Source: Odoribacter splanchnicus DSM 20712
Lineage (GTDB): Bacteria; Bacteroidota; Bacteroidia; Bacteroidales; Marinifilaceae
Length of the DNA: 64,000 nucleotides
Assembly: GCF_000190535.1 (NCBI RefSeq)
Contig: NC_015160.1
Span: 1,922,001 to 1,986,000 of the forward strand
Direction: 5' to 3'
This document shows positions 56,801 to 64,000 of this stretch, piece by piece (positions within the stretch are counted from its first letter, which is position 1; every line of letters starts with the position of its first letter). The translations under genes were made by a program, and so were the position numbers. The notes below the pieces were generated by a model that was given only the letters and a program-made list of their open reading frames with translations, did not search any database and was not told the origin of the DNA.

Positions 56801-57244
56801 AACTCCTGGCAGCACACCTCCTTTAGAATCGACTACGACACCTTCCAGCTTAATTAATTTCTGGGGAGCAGCCATATCGGCCCCGGCTTGTTTCTTATAA
56901 ATAACAATAATCTGATTTTCAATCTCATAACTAAAATCAGAACCACGCAGACATTGTTCCATCACTTCATTTATATTTCCCGATACAACGTCTACGGAAA
57001 CGTTTCCAATAGTATTTATAACTTGCTCATTATAAGCCAATCGGTAACCCAACTGTCTCTTTATTTCTTTAAAAGCTTCTTTTAATGAAACATTTTCCAG
57101 ACGTAATGTCACACTCTGTCCGGCAGCTTCAACCACTAAAGGTTCGGTTAATATAAACAAAGTAAATAAGGATAACCGGATCCATATTCCTGCCCAACGG
57201 CAGACCTTTCCCCACCCTATTCGATTCTCTCTATTATTTTTCAT
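53831..57244 (-). CDS. SusC/RagA-type TonB-dependent outer-membrane transporter with STN signalling domain
   Basis: The 1137-residue protein has a signal peptide, an STN domain (about residues 42-117, SVTLRLENVSLKEAFKEIKRQ to the VIYKK end), a carboxypeptidase-like domain (about 128-210, LEGVVVDSKGGVLPGVTVVVKG), a TonB box near TELDEVVVTGM, a plug domain, and the 22-strand barrel to the C-terminal Phe-Lys. STN domains relay substrate binding to a FecR-type anti-sigma factor, and FecR is the gene just upstream (29-bp gap). It imports the cargo that SusD delivers, driven by TonB. Confidence 0.96.
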   Translation of the reverse strand: MKNNRENRIGWGKVCRWAGIWIRLSLFTLFILTEPLVVEAAGQSVTLRLENVSLKEAFKEIKRQLGYRLAYNEQVINTIGNVSVDVVSGNINEVMEQCLRGSDFSYEIENQIIVIYKKQAGADMAAPQKLIKLEGVVVDSKGGVLPGVTVVVKGTTIGVATDIDGKFSLEITETPGISLEFSFVGMNSKEIPVKIENGKVQPLRVVLEEAETELDEVVVTGMFSRKKEGFTGSAVTVKGDELKKISTTSIAKALSTIEPSFRIMENISAGSDPNRLPDMRMRGSSTLPAGGAGDNSLVSLQGEYDTYPNQPLLILDGFEIDVQTMVDLDPDRVQSITMLKDASATAIYGSKASNGVIVIETYTPKPGEINVSYGGNLRLQMPDLSAYNLMDAEEKIQVEALAGLYSPNDLDSQRDYQNRLREVKRGVDTYWLSQPLRTAVQHRHALTLEGGSEALRYKLYLGLNQTPGVMKESRRSTQTAALDLSYRYRKLLMKNSLTVDNSTGDDSPYGSFSEYTRLNPYLRPYGENGEINKIMQTWDMIYLGNSQPYQVANPMYNTTFHSKDRTTSFSIRNLFKLEYTPTDAWRLQADISIQKSTGKDEVFRPAQHTAFAEVVDPTLKGDFKRNQSEDFNYMFAFTASYNNVVNDVHYLTGNLRYSVEQTHSEVYGATVTGFPNGNMDHILFGKKYNENMTGSEGTTRALGAVATLGYSYDYRYSADFNIRIDGSSQFGKDNRFAPFWSAGLRWNMKKESWLRNVKWVDDVVLRASYGVTGTQGFSPYQSRSVYTYTNLMKPYFSSNATGTELVALGNSNLKWQQTGTWNVGLELSLLKGRFTTRAEYYIKNTKNSLAQITLAPSVGFASYPENMGNLETKGVELNFSFIPYRNLDKDAYWMITVNGSHNEEKLKKISDALRHMNELNTSNEKDKPLPMYEEGESQTRIWVVRSLGIDPMTGDELLLTRNGKVTSEYNAIDKIPYGDTEPKWQGNINTAFNYKGFGANLSFNYKFGGQVYNQTLVDKIENADLRYNVDKRVLQERWQKPGDVAKYKRLTNSVNGSETRPTSRFVMDENTLTFGSLSLTYRMDQQNTRFLKKSFISSLKWGFTMEDIFYLSSVKQERGLDYPFARQFAISLNVVFK

Positions 57245-57273
57245 ATTCTCATTAAATTACCTATTCCTCTCTT

Positions 57274-58419
57274 TCAACGGATAATGACCGTCCGGCCTTT
57301 CAATTCAACATCCAGTGTACGGGTCTTCTCCAGTATATTCATTACCTGTTTTAACGAACTACTCCGTTCAATTTCAAAAGAATAATATTCATTCTGTTTA
57401 TCACTATCTACAAAAAATACTTCAATATCATACCAACGAGCCAATTCTCTCATGATATATTCCAGAGAACGGTTATCAAACAAAAAATACCCGTCGATCC
57501 AGCTTGTTGCCGAAGCTCCGGCTTTTCCAACCACCCAGCGTTCTTCCATCAACTGTGCTTGTTCTCCCGGTTTCAGTAAAACCTCATGCTTTCCCCGGCT
57601 TAACCGGATACTTCCTGACAACAACACAGCCGAATAAGGTTCATCTTCGTAATGACGGATATCGAAACGGGTTCCTAAAACCTTCACGACATTTCCTGCC
57701 GTTTCCACCCGGAAAGGCCTCAAGGAATCACGTGCCACGTCAAAAAATACCTCTCCGTCACAAGCTACCCGACGCTCTCCTGTCGGAAAAACTACAGGAA
57801 AACGTACTACAGATTCCGCATTCATCCATACTTTCGTCCCATCCGGTAAGATCATCTTATAATCCGTTCCTCTGGGTGTCCGGATCTCATTATATTGAGA
57901 AGAGTCTGCCCGCTTCACGTTTGCAGTCGGTTCATAACGGGCATACCCATCCTCAGCTAACAAGAAGCCTCCATCCAAATTGTAAGCAGAATCTCTGTTC
58001 AATGCAATCTCTTTACCGGAGGCCAGCCGAATGACCGGCAGAGAGGAGTCTGTTAGTCTCTCTGCCAGGTCCTGATCTGTTTGCTTCACTTCATTTCGCC
58101 AATAAAACCAAACGCCTTCCCCCATACACAACAGCAGAACAATCCCTGCTGCCCAACACCACCATCTCCGCCGTCTGTATCTCACAATCCGACGCCTAAT
58201 ATTCAATTTCAAACGTTCACGGGCCTTTTCCTTATCGGACAACTCCAATCCAGCCATCTTACACCTGACATACTCCCGTCTACTGATTTTTTTATAAAAA
58301 TCTTGATGCTCCGGTGTTTTCAGCCAGTTTTCCAATGCCCGACTTTCCTGTTCGTTTAAATCTTCCAACAGAGAATGAATAATCAAACGCCTAATCACCT
58401 CTTCACTGTCCGTTCTCAT
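57274..58419 (-). CDS. FecR-family anti-sigma factor
   Basis: The 381-residue protein has a cytoplasmic N-terminal region of about 80 residues, one membrane segment (about 86-107, WWCWAAGIVLLLCMGEGVWFYW), and a periplasmic part with the FecR signature (IRTPRGTDYKMILPDGTKVWMNAES; FPTGERRVACDGEVFFDVA) and a C-terminal STN-like region (SLEYIMRELARWYDIEVFFVD). It should sequester an ECF sigma factor and release it when the STN domain of SusC signals. An ECF sigma gene usually lies right before FecR, but here the M64 peptidase gene does, 16 bp away. The sigma factor must be elsewhere. Confidence 0.93.
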   Translation of the reverse strand: MRTDSEEVIRRLIIHSLLEDLNEQESRALENWLKTPEHQDFYKKISRREYVRCKMAGLELSDKEKARERLKLNIRRRIVRYRRRRWWCWAAGIVLLLCMGEGVWFYWRNEVKQTDQDLAERLTDSSLPVIRLASGKEIALNRDSAYNLDGGFLLAEDGYARYEPTANVKRADSSQYNEIRTPRGTDYKMILPDGTKVWMNAESVVRFPVVFPTGERRVACDGEVFFDVARDSLRPFRVETAGNVVKVLGTRFDIRHYEDEPYSAVLLSGSIRLSRGKHEVLLKPGEQAQLMEERWVVGKAGASATSWIDGYFLFDNRSLEYIMRELARWYDIEVFFVDSDKQNEYYSFEIERSSSLKQVMNILEKTRTLDVELKGRTVIIR

Positions 58420-58435
58420 AGCTAATCAAAAAGAG

Positions 58436-60274
58436 TTATTCAGCATCTTCTTTATCCCGGGAAAGGAAATCGTCCAGCGATGCACTCGGAAAATCCATAC
58501 CTTCCCCCCGGAAATTTTTCATTCGTAAATAAATTAAATAACGGCTCAAAATATTGAATCCTTCATCCATCCCTTTCATCAGACTGTTTTCAGAAGAACG
58601 CCATACCCCACCACTACACGAGAAACCACCGACATAGACATCGGAAATTTTACCTCTGTCTTTCAATTCTTGCCAAGGTTTCGGAAATTCGGTGGACGAC
58701 ATCGATACGTTCAGATACATTCCCGCATCCTGCCATGACTTCAGGTAACTAGCCGTACTCGCATCAAGTGGACCACCGAAAGAGTACTCATCGGCTAGTT
58801 TTCCAAAAGCATGTCCTCCGGCTTCATGGCGCAGAATCTGGACAAAATTATTCGGGAAAGGCTCCTCAGATACCGGGCAAATAGCGACTCCTTCTCCAGA
58901 TTTGGTCAGGTTGGCTACCCCTCCGTAACGTTTACCGTTAGCCATCACAATCACAACATCCTGAGTCGGAATATAGTCCAAACCTGCACCCTCAATACTA
59001 GTCTTGACAAACTCCTGAATAGCTGTATAATCACAGTTCATACCGGTTCCGAACTCATCATAAGAACATTTGAATCGGGTATTTACTTCCTTAGGTCCTC
59101 CATAAGTCGCATTATAGTCCGTACATCCAGATTCGGCAGACTCAGCATGCAGCAAGATAAATCCGAAGCGTTCCGAATAAGTTTTGAAAGGCTCCAGTGA
59201 CTCCATACCCTCCATCGCTTCCTGGCAATATAAATCATAAACCCCCGATTCAATTTCTTCTTTCGTGAAACCATCTCCAATCAAAATAAAATTGAAAGTA
59301 ATACGCGGGAAATCAGGTACTGATGCAAAAGGATCATCATAAGTCGGTTTCTTCCAGATCACAGTATGTCCGTCGTAAGTTTTGTACATCTGACTCAAAG
59401 ATAACGGGAAGCTCAATCCCAGTACTTTATTTTTCAGATGCAATTTCGTGCGGTTGAAAAACTCACCTGTATTGGGCTCTAACTTGAAAACCATCTTGAA
59501 TTGACCGTCTTCGTTTTTTGTTTCCTTAAGTGTTACCCAGCTCACCTCCTCTTCGTCAAACTCTACATCAAAAGGTATATTACATTCAAACGAATGTGTC
59601 AATTCTGTCATATCATATTTGGCAAACAGCTTATCGTTGTCCAATTTCCATTTGGGTTCCGGATATTGGGTCACTTTCAATGTATCGTTCAGATTACTCT
59701 GAGTGTCCTTCAGATAAACCATAGCCTCCCGGATAACATTGGAATTGTTCACAGTCAAAGTTAAAGCCAGATTCCGGTCAGTCACCGCCTTGGTGACAGG
59801 AGCTGTTATCCAATCCACGCCTTCGCTGAAAGTTACATTCAAGGTGCCGTTTGACCGGTAAGGAACTTTCAAGGAAGTATGGTTATACAAAGCGATGAAC
59901 TCTTTTTCGTTGATTTCCAATACTCCTTTTTCCAGCTGATATACCGGCAAATTCCAGTTTTCTGTTCCTGCCTGAACCACCAGGCGTACTTTTCGTTCTA
60001 CTTCAGTCGTATTTTCAATTACCGCAACCTTTACCTCATATTCTCCGGCTTGTCCACTTACCGGCTCCACCGATAACCATTCGGGAATATTTACAATTTT
60101 CCAAGCCTCACTAGAAGTTACCTGAATAACCTGCTCTGTTGCCAGAGAACCGAAACGCAGGGAACTCTCCGAGACTTCCAGCCGGGGCGTATCTACAGGA
60201 TCGTCGTCGTCTGAGCAACCTCCTAAAAAGAAGGCTGCTCCCAAAAGAAACAATAAATTAATTAAATATTTCAT
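58436..60274 (-). CDS. BACON-domain M64 (IgA-peptidase-like) metallopeptidase lipoprotein
   Basis: The 612-residue lipoprotein has lipobox LGGC (Cys20) followed by five acidic residues in a row, which suits surface export. Residues 31-115 and about 118-205 form BACON-like beta domains, and a third occupies about 206-297. The M64 domain (about 299-600) has IGDGFTKEE and the metal motif RHEAGGHAFGKLADEY (His483, Glu484, His488; Asp495-Glu-Tyr). M64 includes IgA proteases. The spacing between the two His is HEAGGH, one residue longer than HExxH, which I recall from Bacteroidota members. It should act on surface-bound protein. The FecR gene follows 16 bp on. Confidence 0.87.
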   Translation of the reverse strand: MKYLINLLFLLGAAFFLGGCSDDDDPVDTPRLEVSESSLRFGSLATEQVIQVTSSEAWKIVNIPEWLSVEPVSGQAGEYEVKVAVIENTTEVERKVRLVVQAGTENWNLPVYQLEKGVLEINEKEFIALYNHTSLKVPYRSNGTLNVTFSEGVDWITAPVTKAVTDRNLALTLTVNNSNVIREAMVYLKDTQSNLNDTLKVTQYPEPKWKLDNDKLFAKYDMTELTHSFECNIPFDVEFDEEEVSWVTLKETKNEDGQFKMVFKLEPNTGEFFNRTKLHLKNKVLGLSFPLSLSQMYKTYDGHTVIWKKPTYDDPFASVPDFPRITFNFILIGDGFTKEEIESGVYDLYCQEAMEGMESLEPFKTYSERFGFILLHAESAESGCTDYNATYGGPKEVNTRFKCSYDEFGTGMNCDYTAIQEFVKTSIEGAGLDYIPTQDVVIVMANGKRYGGVANLTKSGEGVAICPVSEEPFPNNFVQILRHEAGGHAFGKLADEYSFGGPLDASTASYLKSWQDAGMYLNVSMSSTEFPKPWQELKDRGKISDVYVGGFSCSGGVWRSSENSLMKGMDEGFNILSRYLIYLRMKNFRGEGMDFPSASLDDFLSRDKEDAE

Positions 60275-60292
60275 ATCACATATTTTTACTTG

Positions 60293-62452
60293 TTAAAATG
60301 CAAGGAACGGACGAACTTCTCCATAACTTCCGGCCAGATCTCCATAGACATGCATCGTTTCCCACCAACCATTTCGCAAATAAAATTTAAATACCATCGG
60401 ATGTACCTGATAATCGGTTTCTGTCGAGGTATAAATCCGGTTGAAATAATCTGCCTCCCATGCATTGGTCTGATCAATGATAAAACTGACATCATATCCA
60501 TAGAAATAGAACTCATTGCCTCCATTATCAACGATCAACTGGTTAATAGCTTTACGTTTTTCTTTCATGGCTTCAGAAGGCTCCTGCCCAGCTTCACCAT
60601 CAGGAGATAAAACCTCCCCGTCAATCCAGCCTACCATTGCCTGTACTTCTTTAATAGCCGGCAGATACCATCCGGGATTTCCATTCTCGTCATTCAAATC
60701 ACTGACATAAGCAGCTACAGGATAATGAGTTTTCCAATCGGGGATCTGTTTGTAAGCTTTCATATTCTCCTGTCCGTCTGTCTCACTACGGGCAATTACT
60801 CCCACATTATTAGGATCCTCCGGATGGATTTCATCATAAGGTAATCCTGTACGATACAACAGATTCAGATCCCTGTGAGCTTTCAAAGCTACCACTTTAC
60901 CATGGGCACCTCCGTCGCTGATTTCATATACCAGACCTAAGGGTTCACCATTGACTACATACAAATCACCTACTTTATAATATTTACTTTGTATAATAGT
61001 CAATTTCACTTTCACATCCGTCTGAGGAATCTCAACGATTAATTCGACAGAACGGGAACCGGCTTCTGCAGGTGTAGCACTGATCTTTATCTGATTATTA
61101 ATATCATCCTGTATCACAGTACACCATTTATCTTCGCTTTCAGGCAGGGTCATTCCCCATAGTTTTGCATTCGTAGAGACTTTTACAATCACTTCATCTC
61201 CAGCCTCATTCAAGGTAACCCGGTCTGTCGAAAGTACCAGTGACGGTTTGGTTCCGAGCTGAGTTACAACCACCTCACATGAAGCCGTATTAGAAGCCGC
61301 ACCGGTACTCAGGGTGATGGTAGCCGTACGATCTGTTTCCAGCTCGGAAACAGTCGCATTCACCTTCAGCACATCTCCCTCTGTACTGATAGAACACCAC
61401 TCCTGCGCCTCTTCATTAACTTCTGCTTTCCAGTTTTCCCAGGAAGAGTTTACCTTCACCGTTATCTCACCGCCTTCTGTTTTAAAATTAACTTTTTCCT
61501 GGTCGGTAGAAATTTTCGCCAAAACACTTCCTTCCTGGATAACTGTCAATCTTCCGTTCACAAAAGGAGTAGCACCATAAGGTGTGCTAAGTAAAATTCC
61601 AATAGAACGTTCATTCAAAGTCGGATTAGCCTCCACTGATAACAGGTATTTATCCGTTTCCCCTTCTTTCAGTTCCATTTTTACCCATCCCGAAGCCTCT
61701 ACATTATATTTCTCGACTGTCGACAAAACTTCAATATCAACACTACCTCCGGCAGCATCTATACGGACAGTATCCGGATTCGCCACGATCATCGGCTCAT
61801 TTCCCATTTGTTCGATAGCCAAAGTATCGGTGAAACGGTTACCTCCGACACCACCGGATACTTCCAACGTTGCACGACGGGCTGTCAACAATTCATTAAA
61901 TTCGGAAGTCAGTAATAATTTTGAATTTTCTGCATCGAGTTGTACGGTAATCCAATCGACCAAGGTATCGCCACGCCACTTGTACTCGATTTCCGGACTG
62001 AAAGTCATATACATCACTTCCCTGGTTTCTTCTTTCGGAGAAAAAACGACTTTTTCCGGAGAAAACATAATAGACATTTTATCTCCGGCCTTTTGGACCA
62101 CATCCAGGTACAAAGTTTTCATATTTTCCCCTTCCCCTGAAAAAATTTTCACCCGGGAAGAGCGCACTAATGTATCCAGATTCTGTAAAGGACTGATCAC
62201 CAATTCTTTTTCAGAAACTTTCAATTTACACCATACACTGTCTTCCAATGGAGACATTTCCGCACCCCAGGGATAATTGGATTTCATTGCCAGTTTTTGT
62301 TCTCCACCCATTGCCGGAAACTCAAAAGTTGTTTGATTTCCGCCAATTGTCAACTCAACAGGCATATCGAGCCCATCATCATCTTTACAGGCAACGATAC
62401 CCCATACGATGAACACGAATAAAACACTAAAAAATAAATATTTTGTCTTCAT
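60293..62452 (-). CDS. Five-BACON lipoprotein with a C-terminal Lcl/DUF1566-like domain
   Basis: The 719-residue lipoprotein has lipobox IVAC (Cys22) followed by KDDD. Five consecutive BACON-like beta domains span about residues 32-121, 127-217, 219-308, 310-399 and 402-489; the last four show the pattern W/K at the strand start and ending in VIQ/VTQ/IEQ. The C-terminal 230 residues contain GWYLPAIKEVQAMVGW and end in EVRPFLAF, resembling the Lcl C-terminal/DUF1566 domain that binds glycans or proteins. No catalytic motif is seen. It is likely a long surface binding protein for the same substrate as the M64 peptidase. Confidence 0.85.
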   Translation of the reverse strand: MKTKYLFFSVLFVFIVWGIVACKDDDGLDMPVELTIGGNQTTFEFPAMGGEQKLAMKSNYPWGAEMSPLEDSVWCKLKVSEKELVISPLQNLDTLVRSSRVKIFSGEGENMKTLYLDVVQKAGDKMSIMFSPEKVVFSPKEETREVMYMTFSPEIEYKWRGDTLVDWITVQLDAENSKLLLTSEFNELLTARRATLEVSGGVGGNRFTDTLAIEQMGNEPMIVANPDTVRIDAAGGSVDIEVLSTVEKYNVEASGWVKMELKEGETDKYLLSVEANPTLNERSIGILLSTPYGATPFVNGRLTVIQEGSVLAKISTDQEKVNFKTEGGEITVKVNSSWENWKAEVNEEAQEWCSISTEGDVLKVNATVSELETDRTATITLSTGAASNTASCEVVVTQLGTKPSLVLSTDRVTLNEAGDEVIVKVSTNAKLWGMTLPESEDKWCTVIQDDINNQIKISATPAEAGSRSVELIVEIPQTDVKVKLTIIQSKYYKVGDLYVVNGEPLGLVYEISDGGAHGKVVALKAHRDLNLLYRTGLPYDEIHPEDPNNVGVIARSETDGQENMKAYKQIPDWKTHYPVAAYVSDLNDENGNPGWYLPAIKEVQAMVGWIDGEVLSPDGEAGQEPSEAMKEKRKAINQLIVDNGGNEFYFYGYDVSFIIDQTNAWEADYFNRIYTSTETDYQVHPMVFKFYLRNGWWETMHVYGDLAGSYGEVRPFLAF

Positions 62453-62479
62453 AAATTTATATTTAATGGTTAACCATTT

Positions 62480-64000
62480 TTAAATAGCAACGGATAACAT
62501 GACAGTAACTCCTGTATGTTCCGGAAAATAGCGGCATACTCCCCCGGCACATTGTATTCCCTCCCGATTCCGGCCATAATCGACAGATGCCCGCAAGCTA
62601 CGCCAGCTGTAACTCCCTCCGACACGATAATAATGAAGGCTGTCACCATAACTTTCATAATTACACATATCGCTTACATATACCATCCATGCCGGAGCCA
62701 ATCCCAGCTCTAACAATCCCATGGCCCAACGCTGATTATCTTTTGAGTCGCTCCACACATGCTGCAACTCCATCCGTAAAGAAGTTTTCGGGGTAACTTT
62801 GTAAAGCAGATCAGCAACCAATACCTCTGAGTCCATCCTCATATTCCCAAAACCATATTTACTGAATTCCAGTTTCCTCTGGTGGAAAAACAACAATGTA
62901 CTTTTGAAACTCTTCGACCATTTTCTCTCCAATTCCAAGCCGATCTCTCCATAAAGTAATTTTCCTTTCTGCCTGAAAAGATACGTACTCTCATCGTCCT
63001 TTTTCACAGTAAGACTCCGATACATAGATCCGTTCACTGCAAAAGACAGGGGATTTCCTGTTTTCCCCCCCATAGGCAGCTCCCCAAACAAACTGAATTG
63101 TCCTCCTGTCTCTCCTGCCATTTTTATCTCATGCGGAAATAAAGTCAACAATGCATATTTATGTTGCATGGTCAATGCCGGCACATAATTCAAACTGACA
63201 CTTTCATCGTTTAAGCAATCGTCGACCCGCAAATCTCCGTTTTCAAAAGCACGAAATGTTGCGGAAAAACCTATTCCCGGAGCATCGATCCCTGCATACA
63301 ACAGTACATTACGACCTTTTCCATAGCGGATGTTATATGCGTCGTCCCAATACACAGAGCGACTTTTTGCAACATATTCCCCTCCCAGGGAAAATATCCC
63401 TTTGGACAAATCCAGCCTGCCGGCATAATTCCGTACTACCCGGTCGGCCTTCACATTATGTTCATCACTTCTGTCATCACGCAATACCCAGGAACCACCC
63501 ACCGAAAGCAGCATTCCGTTTTCCGGGAACAACAAACTTCCCAAATCTATTTCTCCATCTGTACCATAGATCCGTACCGGAGCATATTCCTGAAATTTCT
63601 GCGGTACTCCGGCCACGACTTTCAAAGTCACCCCATCCCACGGACGCCACCTGATATTCCCCCCCATCAAGGCATTATTAATCCCCAAGGCCCTTTCCTC
63701 ATAAGTACGAAAAATCAAACCACTTCCAAACTGTTCATATACCGTCCCTGCACGTAATTCCAAAGACTCACCGGCCCATTCAGCAAATCCTCTCATCAAC
63801 TTACATCCCTCCCATTCCGGAGAAAAACCGATCATTGGTGGTTCATAGATATCATATTCCAAACCAAAACGGAAAGCTTTAAATGAATATCCTAAAGTCA
63901 GATAAGTATTGGTAGCCACTTTATCTTCCACCTTCTTCACCCCCAACTTATCATCCTTCATGTAGAATCCCCAGTTCGTCTCCAGACTTCCGCTAAAATG
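62480..64000 (-). CDS. DUF6029-like outer-membrane beta-barrel protein (N-terminus beyond window)
   Basis: The frame reads to the right window edge without a stop; residues before the first internal Met at 63961 read HFSGSLETNWGFYMKD, so the real start is outside. The visible 506 residues alternate polar and hydrophobic strands, with many aromatic residues at strand ends, as in outer-membrane barrels. YEQFGSGLIFRTYEERALGINNAL matches DUF6029 proteins as I recall them. It is the first visible gene of the ten-gene SusCD-protease operon (gap to the next gene 27 bp). Its role is unknown. Confidence 0.8.
   Translation of the reverse strand, partial: HFSGSLETNWGFYMKDDKLGVKKVEDKVATNTYLTLGYSFKAFRFGLEYDIYEPPMIGFSPEWEGCKLMRGFAEWAGESLELRAGTVYEQFGSGLIFRTYEERALGINNALMGGNIRWRPWDGVTLKVVAGVPQKFQEYAPVRIYGTDGEIDLGSLLFPENGMLLSVGGSWVLRDDRSDEHNVKADRVVRNYAGRLDLSKGIFSLGGEYVAKSRSVYWDDAYNIRYGKGRNVLLYAGIDAPGIGFSATFRAFENGDLRVDDCLNDESVSLNYVPALTMQHKYALLTLFPHEIKMAGETGGQFSLFGELPMGGKTGNPLSFAVNGSMYRSLTVKKDDESTYLFRQKGKLLYGEIGLELERKWSKSFKSTLLFFHQRKLEFSKYGFGNMRMDSEVLVADLLYKVTPKTSLRMELQHVWSDSKDNQRWAMGLLELGLAPAWMVYVSDMCNYESYGDSLHYYRVGGSYSWRSLRASVDYGRNREGIQCAGGVCRYFPEHTGVTVMLSVAI

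Overview
The window is chromosomal DNA of a Bacteroidales bacterium. The evidence is paired SusC/SusD proteins, BACON domains, FimB/Mfa2-type lipoproteins, a carboxynorspermidine route to spermidine, and several Bacteroidota -7 boxes (TAnnTTTG) ahead of genes. The mix of genes and the moderate GC content recall Odoribacteraceae (Odoribacter or Butyricimonas), but genus is an inference from memory and not tested. I saw no phage, integrase, insertion sequence or CRISPR array.

Layout from left to right. 1-6146 is housekeeping: a serine hydrolase cut by the window edge, coaD, a biotin-bearing carboxyltransferase (OadA/PycB type), a K+/H+ antiporter and an NlpC/P60 lipoprotein. 6147-11522 holds a thioredoxin, four consecutive fimbrillin-type (FimB/Mfa2-like) lipoproteins with no obvious major pilin, a GNAT acetyltransferase and a second thioredoxin that has lost an internal strand. 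11579-18000 carries a LysM/ligand-binding protein, a PASTA protein with rluD, and the two-gene spermidine route. 18095-23815 is a complete RND efflux operon (adaptor, pump, TolC) with a 17-bp tandem repeat between adaptor and pump. 24126-32069 has CorA, a secreted nuclease/phosphatase-fold protein, the dxr-rseP-carboxymuconolactone decarboxylase operon, an M23 peptidase, an MscS channel and two decayed gene remnants. 32219-44551 has an M16 peptidase, a sugar MFS transporter, a CBM9-like protein, the prfC-thioesterase-response regulator-uvrB operon, alkaline phosphatase and tRNA-Gly.

45858-64000 is the most unusual part: ten genes on the minus strand, packed with gaps of 1 to about 40 bp, that look like one operon. 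In order of transcription they are a DUF6029-like outer-membrane protein (cut by the window edge), a five-BACON lipoprotein, a BACON/M64 peptidase lipoprotein, a FecR anti-sigma factor, SusC, SusD, a DUF4843-like lipoprotein, a PKD-like lipoprotein, a metzincin-type zinc protease, and a paralogue of that protease whose zinc site has been replaced residue for residue. There is no glycoside hydrolase or lyase and no ECF sigma gene in view. The likely reading is a cell-surface system for capturing and cutting a protein or peptide substrate and importing it through SusCD. The substrate cannot be read from the sequence.

Smaller non-coding items include a dispersed imperfect palindromic repeat present at least twice (23838-23984 and 36369-36462), a 13-bp inverted repeat in the gap before the tRNA, a perfect 14-bp hairpin that pairs with the start codon of the zinc protease, and several clear terminators.
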